Made by a program: the position numbers and the translations under genes. Positions 43,501 to 56,900 of a stretch of DNA of 64,000 nucleotides are shown piece by piece. The DNA lies in contig OZ038381.1 of NCBI GenBank assembly GCA_964036045.1, positions 140,837,596 through 140,901,595 on the forward strand, given 5' to 3'. The DNA comes from Eutreptiella sp. 'Long Island Sound 2002'. Lineage: Eukaryota > Euglenozoa > Euglenophyceae > Eutreptiales > Eutreptiaceae. Every line of letters begins with the position of its first letter. The stretch's first letter is position 1. The notes beneath the pieces are model-generated. The model was not told where the DNA came from, made no database searches, and saw only the letters and a list, made by a program, of their open reading frames with translations.

Positions 43501-45515
43501 CTGGCGGAAGGCCAGAGACGGACGTGGACGCCCCGTGAAGAGGAGGCGTATGCCATCGTCATGGCTCTCAGGAAATGGGCTGGGTACATAGCCCTCCATC
43601 CCGTCACCGTCTGCACCGACCATCAGAGTCTGCAGTCGTGGCACAAGGAGCACGTGGACACCCCCTCAGGTCCCGCCTCCCGACGGGCAAGATGGCATGA
43701 GACCTTGGCCAAGTTCGACCTCACGGTTGTGTATATTCCTGGGAAGGATAACACCGTGGCGGACCGTCTCAGTAGGTGGGCATATCGCGCCAGCAAGGGC
43801 ATGACGGATATCTCTGCCCATGGCGATGAGGCTGAGACCGCCGAAGCCAAGAGGATCATCGAAATGGAGCGCCTGATGGAGGAGGAGGGTGCTAAATGCT
43901 TCGTCGTCATGGCTGCAGATGCCCCCCTCGCGTCGAGGGTGAGCAGAGCGGTCAGTGTCCTCGCCCCTGAGGGAGCTGAGTCCGACAAGCACATCTTCCC
44001 GGAGTCTTGCCTCCAGGACGACTGGACCGACGATTACGCCAAGTCTGAGGCCTTTGCGGCCGAGTATAGGGCTGTGACCGACCCTGATGACGGGCAGAAG
44101 TGGCCAAAGGGGCTGACTGAGGAAGATGGCAAGCTCTAACGTAATGGTAAGCTGCTAGTACCAGAGTCCCGGGTGCTCGAGCTTTGTGAAGCTTGGCACC
44201 ACCACATGCTGCACCCAGGGGTCAAGAAGCAAGCCCTTGACATGCAGCGTCGGTTCGAGATCGACCATATCGTTCTCTACACCGCCATTAAGAAGGTCAG
44301 GAAGGGTTGCTCGGTCTGTCAGGCCTGCAATCCCGATAACCGGAACGTCAAGGGGGAACCCCAATGGACCCCGGTTCCTGACCAGCCCATGGAGAGCGTG
44401 GCCATGGATGTCTTCTCCATGCCCGAAGTTCACATTGGCCAGGAGACCTTTGACTGTGTGGTTCTCTGTGTGGACCGCCACAGCGGCTACGTTGTAGCCT
44501 TTCCGGCACGCAAAAAGGGGTTGCTTGCCAAGGAAGTGGCAGTCATGATGATTCGTCATTGGCTGACCGTCTTTGACATCCCCCGCACCATTTGCAGTGA
44601 CCGAGGGCCCCAGTTTACTGGTGGCTGGTTCAAGGCTATGTGTTCCCTCATGGGAATACATCACGCCAAGAGCGTCGCCTATCTCAGCCGGTCCAACGGC
44701 CGTGCTGAAGTGGCTGGACGGCAGCTGTTCGAGAAGCTGCGCAAGATCCACATCACCAATCCACGTCGGAACTGGTTTGAGGAGATGTGGCCTGCTCTGA
44801 AGGCCCATCATGACACCCCCACTCCGGGCGGTTTGTCCCCTCACCAGATTCTGTCTGGCAGGGACCCCCTGCGTAGGGGACTTCCCTTGTCTGGTGATGG
44901 TATGGCTATGGATGCCAAGGAATTCTTCGCGCGGCAAGAGCAAACCGCGCGGGACATCCGCCAGCAGCTTGGGAGCTTGCTGAGCGTCAGAAGTCCGCCC
45001 CGAGCTCGACAGCGCAGAAGTTCAGGGTGGGAGACCCGGTGTGGGTGATCAGACCCCGCCCTATGGGCACCCACCGCACCAAGACCTGGTTCACACCCGG
45101 CGAGGTGGTCCGCAGGATTAGTGAGGACACCTACCGCATCAAGGTAGGTCACGGACAGTTCCGGGAGCGCCACGAGAGTCAACTCCGTGTGCGGGAACCT
45201 GACCTCCGTGGCCAGCATGTGTCCCTGAGCTACGCCGCACATGAGGCTGATTCGGACGACGACTATGCCGAGCAGGACGACTACACAGTCGAGAAGATCC
45301 TGGCTCAGCGTCCGAAAACCTCGGCACCCGGAGGTCTGGAATTCAAGGTTCGTTGGCGAGGCTATGGGCCGTCCCACGACACCTGGGAACCCGTCTCCTC
45401 TTTCGTGCCGCGGGTCAATACTCCCTTCATGGAGTACATCCGCAAGCACAAGACCAAGATCCACGTTTCGGACTTGGCAGCACTCACCCGGGCGATTCCA
45501 GCCAGGGGTGCCTGA
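40539..45515 (+). pseudogene. Pol of element D (two frameshifts, one nonsense codon)
   Basis: Protease with VDTGAQVSF (Asp codon 40986-40988) in frame 3. A lost base near 41270 moves the frame to 1. An unassigned conserved domain follows (41413-41685), then a Trp-rich segment, then RT (DLKHGY; FVDD near 42918-42930), where VVDYRGLN has become VVYYRGLN. RNase H follows (RTDASDY, CTDHQSL). A TAA at 44137-44139 splits RNase H from integrase in the same frame. Integrase has the HHCC finger (HPG...CSVCQAC) and triad Asp/Asp/Glu with 35 residues between the last two (44173-44712). A frameshift near 44980 precedes the C-terminus and chromodomain (about 45279-45440, FKVRWRGYG...DTWEP). Without these lesions the order is that of element A. 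Confidence 0.88.
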
Positions 45516-46998
45516 TCAGCGCCCCGAGCTCTCCCCTGATGCGTTTTGAGCTCTTGTGAGGCCGACGGATCGTCCCTTACTTGCTTGCTCTCTTCCATCT
45601 TCCGGTGACCTGCCATCAGAGTGGCCATATACCCCCCCCTGCTGAATCCAGAGGAGGATGGCCCCTCTCTTCTTCTATTCGTCACTCCCCCCCCTGCTGA
45701 ATCCTTGGGAAACCAGGTAGGGCGACTGACCTTCATTTTCTGAGCTCTTGGGGCCTTGAAGCCCATACGACGTTGCGCAACGGATGCTGCTGTCATCCGC
45801 ATTGCGATTTTTCGGTGTGTGGTCTGGTTCCATGGCACTTGCGGAATCCAGATCAGTCGACGTGTGTCTCGAGACTATATATGGCCTGAACTCAGGCGTT
45901 TTCTTGCCTACCCTCCTGCATATGCCTTATCCCGACCGTGGCGTGGTTTGGCGCTCTGTCCAGAGTGTGTTTACGCGCCTTTTAACCTGTTTGTTGCTTA
46001 TTTTTCTACTTCCCAGGATATGTGCATTTGTATGTTGAATCTTGTCGGCCCATCACTGAGATGTGGGCTGTTTTTCCCCAGGGGATGCGGATCGCAATAC
46101 AGGGGCGCCCTGAGTCGCCGTTTACATGTTCATACACAGGGTCCAGCCTGGACCAGTACCGCATTACATATTCTTCTGTTTGAGTGCCTGTGATACCGTG
46201 TTGCCCTATTTGCTGTGATGTGGAGATCCTGATGGCGCCAGGCGGGATACCCAGTTGCCTGACTACACTCCCAGCGGTCCGCCACTGTCAGTCCCAGTGT
46301 GAGCCTACCGATTCGCAGACGCACTTGCAGTCGGATGGCGGCCTCCGGTGCTCCTGACCTCGGTCAGTCTGCCTGGGAAACTGGTGGTTTGAGGAGTCGA
46401 CGCCTCCGCCCACACTGCATGAGGACTCCCTCATGTATGGCCTTCGTGGTAGTAGGGCGAGGGAAAAGACGGCCTTGATGCCCGATCCCTTAAGGAGGGC
46501 TCCCTTAAGATCCCTTAAGGAGTTCGGCTGTAACACTCTGGACTCGCGTCCTATGGATATGGACATGGTGCGCCCGAGGAAGGACCCGTGGGGACTCTCC
46601 CCAGTCGGCGGGCCTTGGGAAGCTTGGGGTAGCCTGATGGATCTTTGTGGTCGCTCTCGACCTGTGGGACCACCTCGGTCGTCGTGTGACGCCTATGTTG
46701 GCTGTGTATGCCACTGCCACTGTGGTGGTGACCGTAGCAGCCGGCACCCAGTGCGCCTGGTATGGGTTAACGGGTCCTTTGGATGCCAAACAATCGCCGC
46801 CAGGACCCGGGAATTGATACTTGATACTATACTTGAAGTTACAAGACCCTACAGCACTATACCCGTCTTACTGTGGAGTTTGGAGCCTAACCTGCGAATC
46901 AGCCTAAAGTGAGGATGTGACACCCCCGCTTCAGGATATGGTCCTGGGTACCCGCTGCCATGCTTGGGTGTTATCGAGCCCCCCCCAGGGTTTGCTCT
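45516..46998 (+). other. 3' untranslated region of element D (1.5 kb)
   Basis: No conserved gene; the longest open frames look random. Contains two copies of CCCCCCCTGCTGAATCC (about 45632-45649 and 45687-45704) and a GATCCCTTAAGGAG repeat (about 46484-46515). Element A has only 360 nt in the corresponding place, so this region is either family-specific or a remnant of acquired sequence. Confidence 0.65.
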
Positions 46999-47009
46999 AA
47001 GGAGGGGGG
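46999..47009 (+). promoter_or_regulatory. Polypurine tract of element D
   Basis: AAGGAGGGGGG directly precedes the TG of the 3' LTR at 47010. It is the normal place and composition for the plus-strand primer, and close to GAGAAGGGGGG of element A. Confidence 0.85.
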
Positions 47010-49979
47010 TGAAGCGGTACCCAGAACCCCATGGCTAGGTTACGGCATACAACCGGTCTCCGGTCCACTAACCCCAAGTACGGAAGGGAAGACCGGTCTC
47101 CGGTCCACTAACCCCATGTACGGAAGGCGCCCGTTGACGCCCGGTGCGAGCCCGGCGGGAGCGTGTTCCGTGCCGTAAAGCCCCGCATCGGCAACCGATG
47201 CACCGCCAGCGGAGATTTGTGTATCAGAATATCAGGAATCAACAGGGTTTTATTTTCATATTGTTTCCGTCAATTTTTACGCTTCCGTTCTGATACTCAC
47301 TGTTTTGACTGCTGGCGGTTGGATCGCGACTTTACCGTAACCGCCAGTTTAACTGTTTATAATGGAAATTATAACGCTATCCGTGACGAAGGCTCTAAAG
47401 TCTTCAGGAATTGCGTTGATGCATCTGCAATTTTCACATTCTACACTCGCAACCTTAATCCGAATTTTTCAGGATGTCGAAATCGGATTTTCGACTTCGA
47501 CATCCCCGCACTTGATTTGACCTCTTTCGAGTGGACCTACGTGCTTCCCTATGCACGAATCAACTTTCCTCTTATCCTGCCCTCCATTTGTCTTAAAGAT
47601 ATGGGCAAAACAAAGTTGATTCGTGAGGCCACTTGTGAAGGTTATATACCGTGTTGCTTGCAAGGAATGACAATAAAGAAAACGTGGGATGTATTCACAA
47701 TACTCCCGACGTAATTCAGGAAGCATTATATGCCTTGCGTCTCCACACGTGCGCGCTAGTGTAATGGATCATGGTCAAGAGGGTAGAGTTTGCGTGGTAA
47801 CTCTATGGCCATGATATTGCGTGCGTTAAGATAACTTTTGAGTGTAGCGCGCGAGTGTTGGTGTTGCATAGGAACTCCCTTTGAGTTCCTATGAGCGATT
47901 GACACAAAGTTATGCCCTTGGAGGGGCATGACTTATCGTGGGGGGAGCTACCTTTTTGGGCAATATGGAGTATGTGCCTTGTGTTGTGTTGCGTGCCCAT
48001 TTGGCGGGTCCATCGCTCCAAGCCAAGCCCGCCAATGGACCTCATATTGTGCAAGCCTCTTCTTCATACTCCCTACGATCAATTGCGAGCCTAACCTCCG
48101 TGAAGGAAAGCTTGTGTGGCGATCCCGAAGGTGTGTGTTTTGCAATTTTCCATATTTTCATGTGCCCACTTGGGAAGTAGCGCTCGTAACCTTTCAAAGC
48201 GCCCCAAGTGGAGCACATACGTGGAATCGAAGGTCATTGGTGTCAAGTCATTGTGTTTAGAAGGATTAGTTGATTGCACTATCCAAGCCGAAGATATTAT
48301 AATATAATTGTGCGCCTTTCAAGGCACTTTTGTGTGTCTTTGTGCCAATTTTGCCGTTTTTGGCCCGTCATGATGTCAAGTGGCGACCTTGTATCTCAAC
48401 GTTGCGCTCAATTGACATCATGACCCAAGTATGTTATGAGGGTACATACTTCAGTGCCCAAAATATCTTGAACCCGGCGAATAACTCCTCGTGGACTTGG
48501 CATACCGTGGCCGCCATGTTGGCGATTTGGGACCATCCCAAATCATGGGCTCACTTGGCGACCCTGCCATTCCCAAAACCGGAGGAGTTGGGCGACGCCC
48601 AAAAGATATGTTGGACACACATGACTTGATACCAATCCTATGGCACACTCCAGTCCAAGTCGAGCATGTGCCTCATTTTCCCCAACCATGAGTGTGCGCA
48701 TTTTTGGCCATTTTGGGCAATTTTCCACTTTTGCTGCCCGCCGTGCACTATGTTGAGCCCACCCGTGCACGCCGGACGCATGGACCAATGGACCATATAT
48801 GACATGGGTGTTATGTATATTGATCCCCATGGTTCACACACCACGTGGGCGAAGCGGAGCAACCTTCGTTAAGGCGCTAGCCCAAAGTGAGTGTGGGCAA
48901 TTTTGCCATTTTGGCATTTGTGGAACCAATTGGGATTGTCACCACGCCAAGTGGCATGGGGATCTTACAGACCCAAGTGCATGGGAGTCTTCGTTAGACT
49001 CCTGGTGGATCGCGTATGGAATGGCGGATCTGATCTCCGAGCCGGCGTGGAGATATACTATTGGGAGCACCCCGAATTTTGGCTCATTTCAGGCAGCCAA
49101 AAATAACCCCATTTTGGGACCCCAATTTCCCCCTTCCGTGTGGTCAATTGGCGGCCCCATTTCTCTAAGCCCATAGGGAGCCCGGACCTAACTTCAGGTT
49201 GTACACTCAGATAGGAATCCTAGGTCCTGCCTCCTACCCTGTGAGTTTTTGGCCTTGCTGGAGAATTTGGCATCATGACCCCACTTGACGAACACGTGGT
49301 GCCCTGATGCCGGGACCTCAGAGGGAACCAGGTTGGGTGAGGGCTCCAGGAAGTTCGTACTCGAGGGGCATAGGGTCAGTTGCCTCGTCCCTACCTCTGA
49401 CCGGTCCTGACGAGGGGTCAATTTTGGCTATTTTTGAGTTAATTTCAGTTTGGGCTGAGACAGCCCTTTTTCAGCTACCAACTCCTGGGTGATAATGGCG
49501 GGGCCATATCTCTGGCTCAGAGGGGAGTTCGGACCTGCCGTTGGCGGAACATAGGGAGCTACTGTTGGTTGGCTTTGAAGCACCTTGGTTCCGGGGAACT
49601 CGCCTGTGGCTGGGCGATACACCTCCCCCATTGGCAGGGTTTCAGGGTCCGGACTGAGCAGGGCATGGGTTGTGTTTGAGCCCCCGCCCCCACCAGCCAC
49701 TGAGAGGGTCGGACCGGGGATTGGGATACAAGTTGGGATAGAGTGTCTTTTGTCCTGTGATGCCCTTACCCCAGTCCAGTCTTAACCCCATGTGTACATA
49801 TCCTGGTGTGTTGTTGTAGATACTTTCGTTCCCTTGTTGCAGAGTGGCAAGGATCCTGAAACCCTTTGTCACATGACACGAGCGTATTGATGCCCTTGTG
49901 AGCGTAGTGCTTTGCCTGCCTGCTCACCTGTGCGTGTCACCGCAGCGTCCCGTGGCCGGCCTCCCACGGGAACGCGTCA
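47010..49979 (+). repeat. 3' LTR of element D
   Basis: 2,970 bp, starting TGAAGCGG and ending GCGTCA, followed by the CCAT duplication. Carries an intact inverted repeat GGATGTCGAA...TTCGACATCC (47472-47505) with loop ATCGGATTTTCGAC. Open frames inside it (e.g. 47163-47714) are not kept in the other copy. Confidence 0.93.
47472..47505. repeat. Inverted repeat in element D LTR, shared with element A
   Basis: 10-bp perfect stem, 14-nt loop. Stem and loop correspond base for base (with few changes) to the 11-bp inverted repeat in the LTRs of element A (7953-7988). Confidence 0.65.
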
Positions 49980-50505
49980 CCATCTCCTCCGACTCCGAAG
50001 GGAAAGCGGCCCGATAGCCATCGGAATGCTTCTCGGAATTTGCAGCTGACCACAGCCTGACCGGGCTGGGATCCGTCTCCATCGCCCTGGCTTCCGCCGC
50101 GGGTTTTGGGGACCCGCGCTTCCGGTAATGCCGGGCCCTGCCGTTGCTGCCAGTCTCCTCCAACTCCTCCGCAGCGGAGCGGAGATTGCAAGCCTTGCGG
50201 CATTGCTTTTCACACACGGAGGCCAGGTCCCCCATGTCTAGCCCATGTCCTGCAAGGGCTCTCCGTTCTGAGCATCTTCGCTTCTCTCGGGCTTCCAAGT
50301 CCGGCGTCGACTTCACGGACTCCACGATCTGCACTCGGGGTGTCCTTGGGCAGGGCTCATGAGGGCCCAAGTCCCCGGTGCGGCGGTAGGGGGCAGGTCC
50401 TCCTCTGCTACCATAAAGAAGGTCCCTGCCAGGACCGGCCCCTGCTGTACCCCTTCCACCATTTCCTGTCACGCCTATGGTCTTGCTTCTCACCAGGTTC
50501 TGCAT
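49980..50505 (-). pseudogene. Gag N-terminus of element B
   Basis: From ATG 50505-50503 through the LTR end and primer-binding site to the insertion point of element D. Similar to gag of A throughout: the same Gly-rich start, the CX3CX3CNLR motif (about 50190-50215), then an Arg/Ser-rich region. The frame runs a little way into the element D LTR by chance. Together with 30465-33002 it forms one gag. Confidence 0.82.
50403..50413 (-). promoter_or_regulatory. Primer-binding site of element B
   Basis: TGGTAGCAGAG on the minus strand, identical to element A, adjoining the LTR and lying inside the open gag frame. Confidence 0.85.
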
Positions 50506-51599
50506 GATCTTGCCCTATCCTGCACAGTTTCCCACAAAAATTAGTAAAATATGGCTCCTTCACACAAATCCTGATCCCTTGCAATAACCAACTCCCAAGT
50601 ACAATATCTCAAATCCAAACAATCGAAACTGAGGGCTTCCAAGGGTGTTTGAGGTCCCGCGTTGACACTCAACAATTCCTTTCAACACGCCAGTCATCTC
50701 ACGGTGCACACGGAGACATGGGCGTTGGGCATGTACATAGAATTGCACCAATAGAATAATGGAAAAGCCCTGAAATTGGCATATGAACACAAATCAAGCA
50801 AAATTAGGAAAAAAGGTAGACATGCACAGTCACAGCCAGAAACCCCTCATTCCCTGGACTCAAGACCCTCCCCTGACTCACCAACACATTGCCCTGAGCC
50901 AAGTCAAATGAGATGACTAAATGCCATGTGCCAAACGTCACTACACAAACCCCAAAAATGTGTCCACTCCCAAGCCTCTAAATCCTAGCCCAATAGGGGA
51001 GGTGGCGTGTCATGGCCTAGATTGGCACCCGGGATCGTGCCCTACCCGGACATAACCTTGGTTGGACTCGGAGTTGATTGGGCCTGGATAATTGCCCCAT
51101 GAAGATGACCTCACAACATAGCAAAATTAGGCAAATCACACCATAATGCCCAAAATTCAATTATATACTCAAAAATGCATACGGCAAATGTTCAAATGCT
51201 CCATGCATGTGTTAAACCGAGGAATAATCTACAAGGGTGATATAGACCAAAGATTCATGCCCAAGAATATCACCTCATTGGCCCCGAAACCCCTCCGGAT
51301 ATATACATGCCATGCTTCACAAGTCAACTCACGAATTTGAGACCTAATTTTGTGAGGCCTCGTGTGCCACGCCAAAGTGACCACGTGATCTGTCATGTGA
51401 TGAGGTGCAACACCGAAGCATATGCCAACATATAAGCAACATACCATAGTTCACAGATCTCTAGGCACTTTACTGTTAGTTGACCAGTTGAGCACAAAAA
51501 ATACAAAAATGAACATAAAATGAGGTCAAAAACATGCAAATATTGCCAAATTCAAGATAATCACAATAGTATATAACTTCGCTCACCCATGGTATCAAC
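50414..51599 (-). repeat. 5' LTR of element B, inner half only
   Basis: Homologous to about 22599-23750 of the 3' LTR, with roughly 4-5% differences by eye. The rest was displaced by the insertion of element C at 51600 and is not found on its far side, so it was lost in the deletion that also cut C. Confidence 0.85.
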
Positions 51600-53950
51600 T
51601 GAAGCCGGTTCGGACCCCCGTGGCCATCTTGGGGTCACTTGCGGTGTGTATCTATGTGCCGGCAAGCCGCCATTGGCTGATATCATACTCTCCCGTCCAC
51701 CTGAACTAACCCGATGTGATAGTGTGATAGGTTTGGCCATTCCTGCAATGAGCGGCCATATTCAGTACCGAGGCGCCGCCAGCGGAGATTTATATATCAA
51801 AATATCAGGAATCAACAGGGTTTTTTTATCATAATGTTTCCGTAATCTTTCAGCCTTCCGTTCTGATGGTCAATGTATCGGCGACTGTCAGTTGGCTCGC
51901 GATTTTGCGGTAACCGATTGGTTAATTGTTATTTCCAGACACTTTGGCGGAAACCCCGATGAAGGGTCAGATTTCATCAGTAAAGGGTTCGTTGCTTCCG
52001 CAATTTTCCAAATATGCACTCGCAAAGTTAATCCGATTTTTTCAGACTTTCAGAATCGGATTTTCGACTTCGACATCGCCGCACTTGATATGATGATTCT
52101 CGCGTCGTCCGACATTTTTCCCCGATCACGAATCAACCTTCCTTTTGTTATGCCCTTCGTTTTGCTTAGAGATATAGGCGAAACAAAGTTGATTCGTGAG
52201 GCCACTTTGAAAGGTCATATCTCCGGCTCACCGCGAGTAGTCCCAATTTCGAGAATCGGGTTGGAACTGCATTGGTCTCAACTTATTTCAGGGAGCGTCA
52301 AACGCCTTTGTTGTGTACACATGCCCGGTATAGCAAGGGATAAGGGTCAAGGGGGTAGAAAGTGATATATAACTCTTGGACAGTGCAACCGAATATCTTA
52401 TTGCGACTTTCGAGTGTACCGCATGAGTGTTCGGGTGGCATAGATACTTTCCTTGGGTTCCCACGTATTTTTAACGTGAAGTTATGTCCATGGAGGGGCA
52501 TGGCATACCATGGTGGTAGCCACTTTTTGAGGGTTGTGTTATATGCATGGTATGTGCTTCGATATGCTCACGCCCATGTTATATATCTTCGTGTGGCCGA
52601 AGAGATGGGGCGCCACACGTGACAAGGGTCTTGCCCATGTCCCAATTGTGGAATTCAAAGCGCTAGAATAAGTCTACCGCGTATGTATTGCTCATGGTAT
52701 GTTTGGCAAAGAGATCCATGAGTGCACTCCCATTTTCATGGGGCATGTAGATATGGGTGACGAAGGTATCTCCATGCGCCCGATTGGGGATCCAAGTGGG
52801 GGAATTGTTCGCAAATGGTTCCAATCATTTGAGTATTGAACCATGAGCGGATATCATGGGTGAGCATAGAGATATACTATCATGACAACTTTGTATTTGG
52901 ACATATTTTCATGTTTTTTACCTCAATTTATGCTCATTTTTGTGTTTTATGTGCTCAATTGGTCGACTAACAGTAAAGTGCCTAGAGATCTGTGAACTAT
53001 GGTATGTTGCTTATATGTTGGCATATGCTTTGGTGTTGCACCTCATCACATGACGGATCACGTGGTCACTTTGGCGTGGCACACAAGGCCTCACAAAATT
53101 AGGTCTCAAACTCATGAGCTGACTTGTGAAGCATGCCATGTACATAACCGGAGAGGTTTCGGGGCCAATGAGGGGATATTCTTGGGCATGGATCTTTGGT
53201 CTATATCACCCTTGTATATTACTTTCGGGTTTGACACATGGAGCATTTGGATATTTGCCGTATGCATCTTTGAGTATATAATTGACTTTTGGGCATAATG
53301 GTGTGATTTGCCTGATTTTGCCATGTTGTGAGGTCAACATCATGGGGCTGTTCTCCAAGCCCATCGATTCCAAGTCCAACCAAGGTTGTGTCAGGGTAGG
53401 GCATGGTCCTGAGTGCCACTCTAGGCCATGACACGCCACCTCCCTCATTGGGCAAGGATTTAGAGGCTTGGGAGTGAACACATTTTTAGGGTTCATGTAG
53501 TGACTTGTGACACATGGCATTCAGCCATCTCATTTGACCTGGTTCAGGGCAATATGTTGGTGAGTCAAGGGAAGGTCTTGAGTCCAGGGAATGAGGGGTT
53601 TATGGCTGGGAATGTGTATGTTTACCTCTTTCCCCAACTTTGATTTATTTGTGTTCATATGCCAATTTCAGGGCTTTCCTCTTTGGTGCAATTCTTGTAC
53701 ATGCCCGCCACCGTGAGACGACCGGTGTGCTGAACGGAAGCCCGCAGCGTGTATTGGATTGTGGATTGGGTTATTGCTGTACTTGTGGGATCTGGTTGCT
53801 GTTCAGGGTTGAAGGAGGATAGTATTTTCTATATTTTTGGATTTTGGACCCTGGATTTTGATAAATGCAATCGTTGATCAGGAGCAAGTCGGCAGGGGTA
53901 ACAGGCGGAAGGGGCACAGCGGGGGCCGGTCCTGGTAGGGACCTTCCTTA
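51600..53950 (+). repeat. 5' LTR of element C
   Basis: 2,351 bp, beginning TGAAGCCGG and ending CCTTCCTTA; homologous over its length to the LTRs of A (reverse orientation). Contains the shared block CACCGCCAGCGGAGATTTAT near 51775 and a 157-codon open frame (51892-52365) that I regard as chance. Confidence 0.9.
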
Positions 53951-56900
53951 GGGTAGCAGAGGCGTACCTGCTGCCCCTACCTACCGCCGACCCGGGGACT
54001 TGGGCCCCTATGAGCCCTGCCCAAGTACGCCCCGGGTGCGTATTGTGGACTCGGTGGAGACCACGCCGGAGATTGGAGCCATAGAAGAGCCGAGACGTTC
54101 AAGAGCATGGCGAACTCCGGAAGTTGAAGCCCGAAGAGAAGTAGGACATTCGGGAAGAGGAGGACTTGACATGGAGGATCTGGTCTCCATGTCTGAGCGT
54201 CGCTGCCGAAAGGCATGCAACCTCCGCTCCGCCGCGGAGGACTCTGAGGAGGCCTGCCATTCAGGCAGCAGTGGAGGACGGGCCCGGCGCTACCGGAAGC
54301 GCGGGTCACCCAAGTCCGCGGCAAGGGACGCCGGGGCTATGGATACGGATCCTAGCCCGGTCAGGCTGTGGGAATCCGAGGGGCACTCCGAGGGCTATCG
54401 GACAGCCTATGAGCAACCTTCGGAGTCGGAGGAGACGGCCAGACCGCCCACAAGGGCGAACAGGGCCCCAGAACCCAGCCTGGAGCATGACGCCGAGGCT
54501 TTGGAGAGGCCCGCCAGAGCCAGGACGGCGCCTGTGGCCCGGCACACGGAGCCACCGCGGGATAGCATGGGCGACACACCCATGGCGGAGGAGTCCAAGG
54601 CGCCGGGAACCGCGGAACGCGCCGGACCAGGTGGAAGGCACGCTGAGTGCCACTGTGAACACGTGTCCTTCCTCATGGGCAAGTACCCAAAGATGGGGAT
54701 GGACGCCATCGTGCATCGTCTCGACCGCCTGGACAACGCGAAGGACGGTCTAGAGGAGGACGTCCCCGGGATCCTGGATGACCAGTCCGCCGCGGAGAAA
54801 GACATGGAGGAGCTGCGAGCGGATCAGGCCCGGTACCGGGAGAATCTGGAGCTGGCCCTGCAGAGGCAGCAGCAAGTGGTGGACAGCCTCCTCCACTTAG
54901 TGGAGGACATGTCGGGACGCCTGAAAAGGCTAGAGGAGCGACAGCCCCTCACCTTGGGTCCAGAGCTCCCGGTAAAGCCGGCTGCGGCAGAGCTGGTGGA
55001 GCGGGTTAAGACCCTCCGGAGCGCCATGGAGAAACCCATCGGCGGCCCTGCAGAGGCACCCTACGCGCCTCCGCGTGTTGACCCGGGTGCGCTGCCGTTT
55101 GTTCCCATGTTCAGCGAATCCACATTGCTCGGGGAACACACGGCACCGGCTGGGTCCATGCGGGAAGGGCACGTAACCACGGACCCGAGGAGCCTGACGG
55201 TACAGATGTCCCATGCCGCCCAGGATCTACCGATCACGACGAATATGGTAGTTTATGCGGATAAGGAGATCCAGGGCCAGACCATGCAGGGGCGAACCAT
55301 GGGAAGCGCCGACAGACATGGTCGAGGTCATCCAGGCGAAAACCTGTGGGCGAAGGACCCCGATACGGGGATATGGACGGCCGACGGAGCAAGTCCTTCC
55401 CGCATTCCAAACCCCATGGGTTCAGGCCCAACTGGACCGCACTCCATGGAGGGGAGGGATGTACGGGGAGTGTACTCACACCCCCCGGCCACAGGTGGTA
55501 TCCGTCTCGGTGGAGTGGTGGCTGGGGACGTCGGAGACGCCATCAGGATTGACGACCTCAGGGGAATCAAAATCCCCTACTATGATGGCAACCCCTCCAA
55601 CCTGGACGCCTTCATCCTGGATTGGGAGGACTTCGCCGAGGAGGTCGTCGGCGAGATGCGGGGAGCGCCGCGGGACAAGTGGGTATGTCGGACATTCCCA
55701 CACCGGCTGGCGCAGGACCTGAAGGAGGAGCTGCGGGATCAGATCCGGGAAGGATTGATCCGTACGGAGCAGGCCTGCCTCCAGTGGTTGGAGGATGAGG
55801 AGCGGGTGGACGCTCCGAACCAGAAGCTGGAGGACTTGTGGTCCATCCCGCTGCCGCTGGACCGCGGTGAGTTGCGGGTCCGGGAGTGGTACCGGTATCT
55901 GCGGAAGTACCGCAGATGCCTCAAGCTGGTGGAGGACCGGAACGAGGCCAGCGAGATCCGCCACCTCCTGAAGGACTCCTCCCCGGCCACTGGAAGAGGC
56001 GAGTGGCGGACGAGGAGAAGAAGCGCGCCAAGAAGCGGCTGGCGGTGAGGATCATGGCGACGGAGGATACCCATGCAGGTATCATGGAATTCTTCAGGAG
56101 GAACCTGGGCGAGCCCAACCGGATGTTGGGACTGAAGAACGCCGTGTACGTGGAGGTATTTGGAGACGCCATGGGGCAAAGGTTGCTGCGCCTCAACAAC
56201 GTGGAGTGGAGGCGTGGAGAGCAGCTGAGGATGCAAGTCATCTTCGCCGCATGAGCCTGGACGAGATCGTGGAGTACATCACGGTGGAGCTGAAGCTCAA
56301 CGCCAAGAACGAGGCCCACGTGCAGGATCGACAAGGCCATGGACAACGAGGCCACTGAGAAGACCGCCATCATCAAGAGATCCAGGAGGACACGACCAAC
56401 TCTGCGGAGGATGGCAGTGGAAGTGGCCAAGACCACTGGTCCCGGGAGGATCACGAGGAGGCCCATTTCCTCGCCTTTGTGGCGCATAACGTGAGGGACC
56501 AGGGGCAGGATCGGTCCAGATGGAGCCGGGTCGGACCCAAGAAGGGCAAAGAGCCAAGGAGGATCGGGAACCCACCGCTCTCGTTCCGGGAGTACAGGTC
56601 TCAGCACGACGGGTGCTGGGTCTGTTATGGCAAGGGAAACAACCATGCACACGACCACCGTCAGTGCAAGGTGTATGAGGCGGACAAGAAGGCCTACTTC
56701 GCAGCCCACTCCGAGAAGAAGCCCAAGGAGCAGCGGATTTCCGACTGGAAGGCGAAGGGCGGAGGCGGGGGAAAAGGCCAAGGCAAAGGCCAAGGGAACG
56801 GCGGAGGAAGAGGCTATGGTGGTGGACCTGGCCAAGACCGACGAGTGAGGTGGATCAAGGAGGTTGCTGAGGACATGTTGAGGACGTTGGAGGAACTCAA

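Larger units (their letters stand above)
33003..49979 (+). mobile_element. Element D: Ty3/gypsy chromodomain retrotransposon, 17 kb
   Basis: Plus-strand element with 3.0-kb LTRs (33003-36026 and 47010-49979) of the form TGAAGC...GCGTCA, flanked by CCAT on both sides, inserted in the gag of element B. Internal order: leader, gag (36229-40538), pol (40539-45515), a 1.5-kb 3' untranslated region, and polypurine tract (46999-47009). LTR divergence of a few percent plus several indels, three frameshifts and one nonsense codon show it is dead but not ancient. It is a different family from A/B/C, sharing blocks of LTR sequence and the same pol plan. Confidence 0.93.
22599..51599 (-). mobile_element. 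Element B: decayed relative of A, split by element D and cut by element C
   Basis: In transcription order: part of the 5' LTR (51599-50414), primer-binding site (50413-50403), gag N-terminus (50505-49980), [element D 49979-33003], rest of gag (33002-30465), pol (30464-25399), 3' untranslated segment, and 3' LTR (25001-22599). One frameshift and five nonsense codons in pol, further lesions in gag, and LTRs that differ more than those of A or D show it is older. Its outer flanks are lost, so no target duplication can be seen. Confidence 0.88.

Noticed and set aside
51892-52365. 157-codon open frame in the LTR of C
   Set aside because: Not kept in the LTRs of A or B; AT-rich LTR sequence can give this length by chance.
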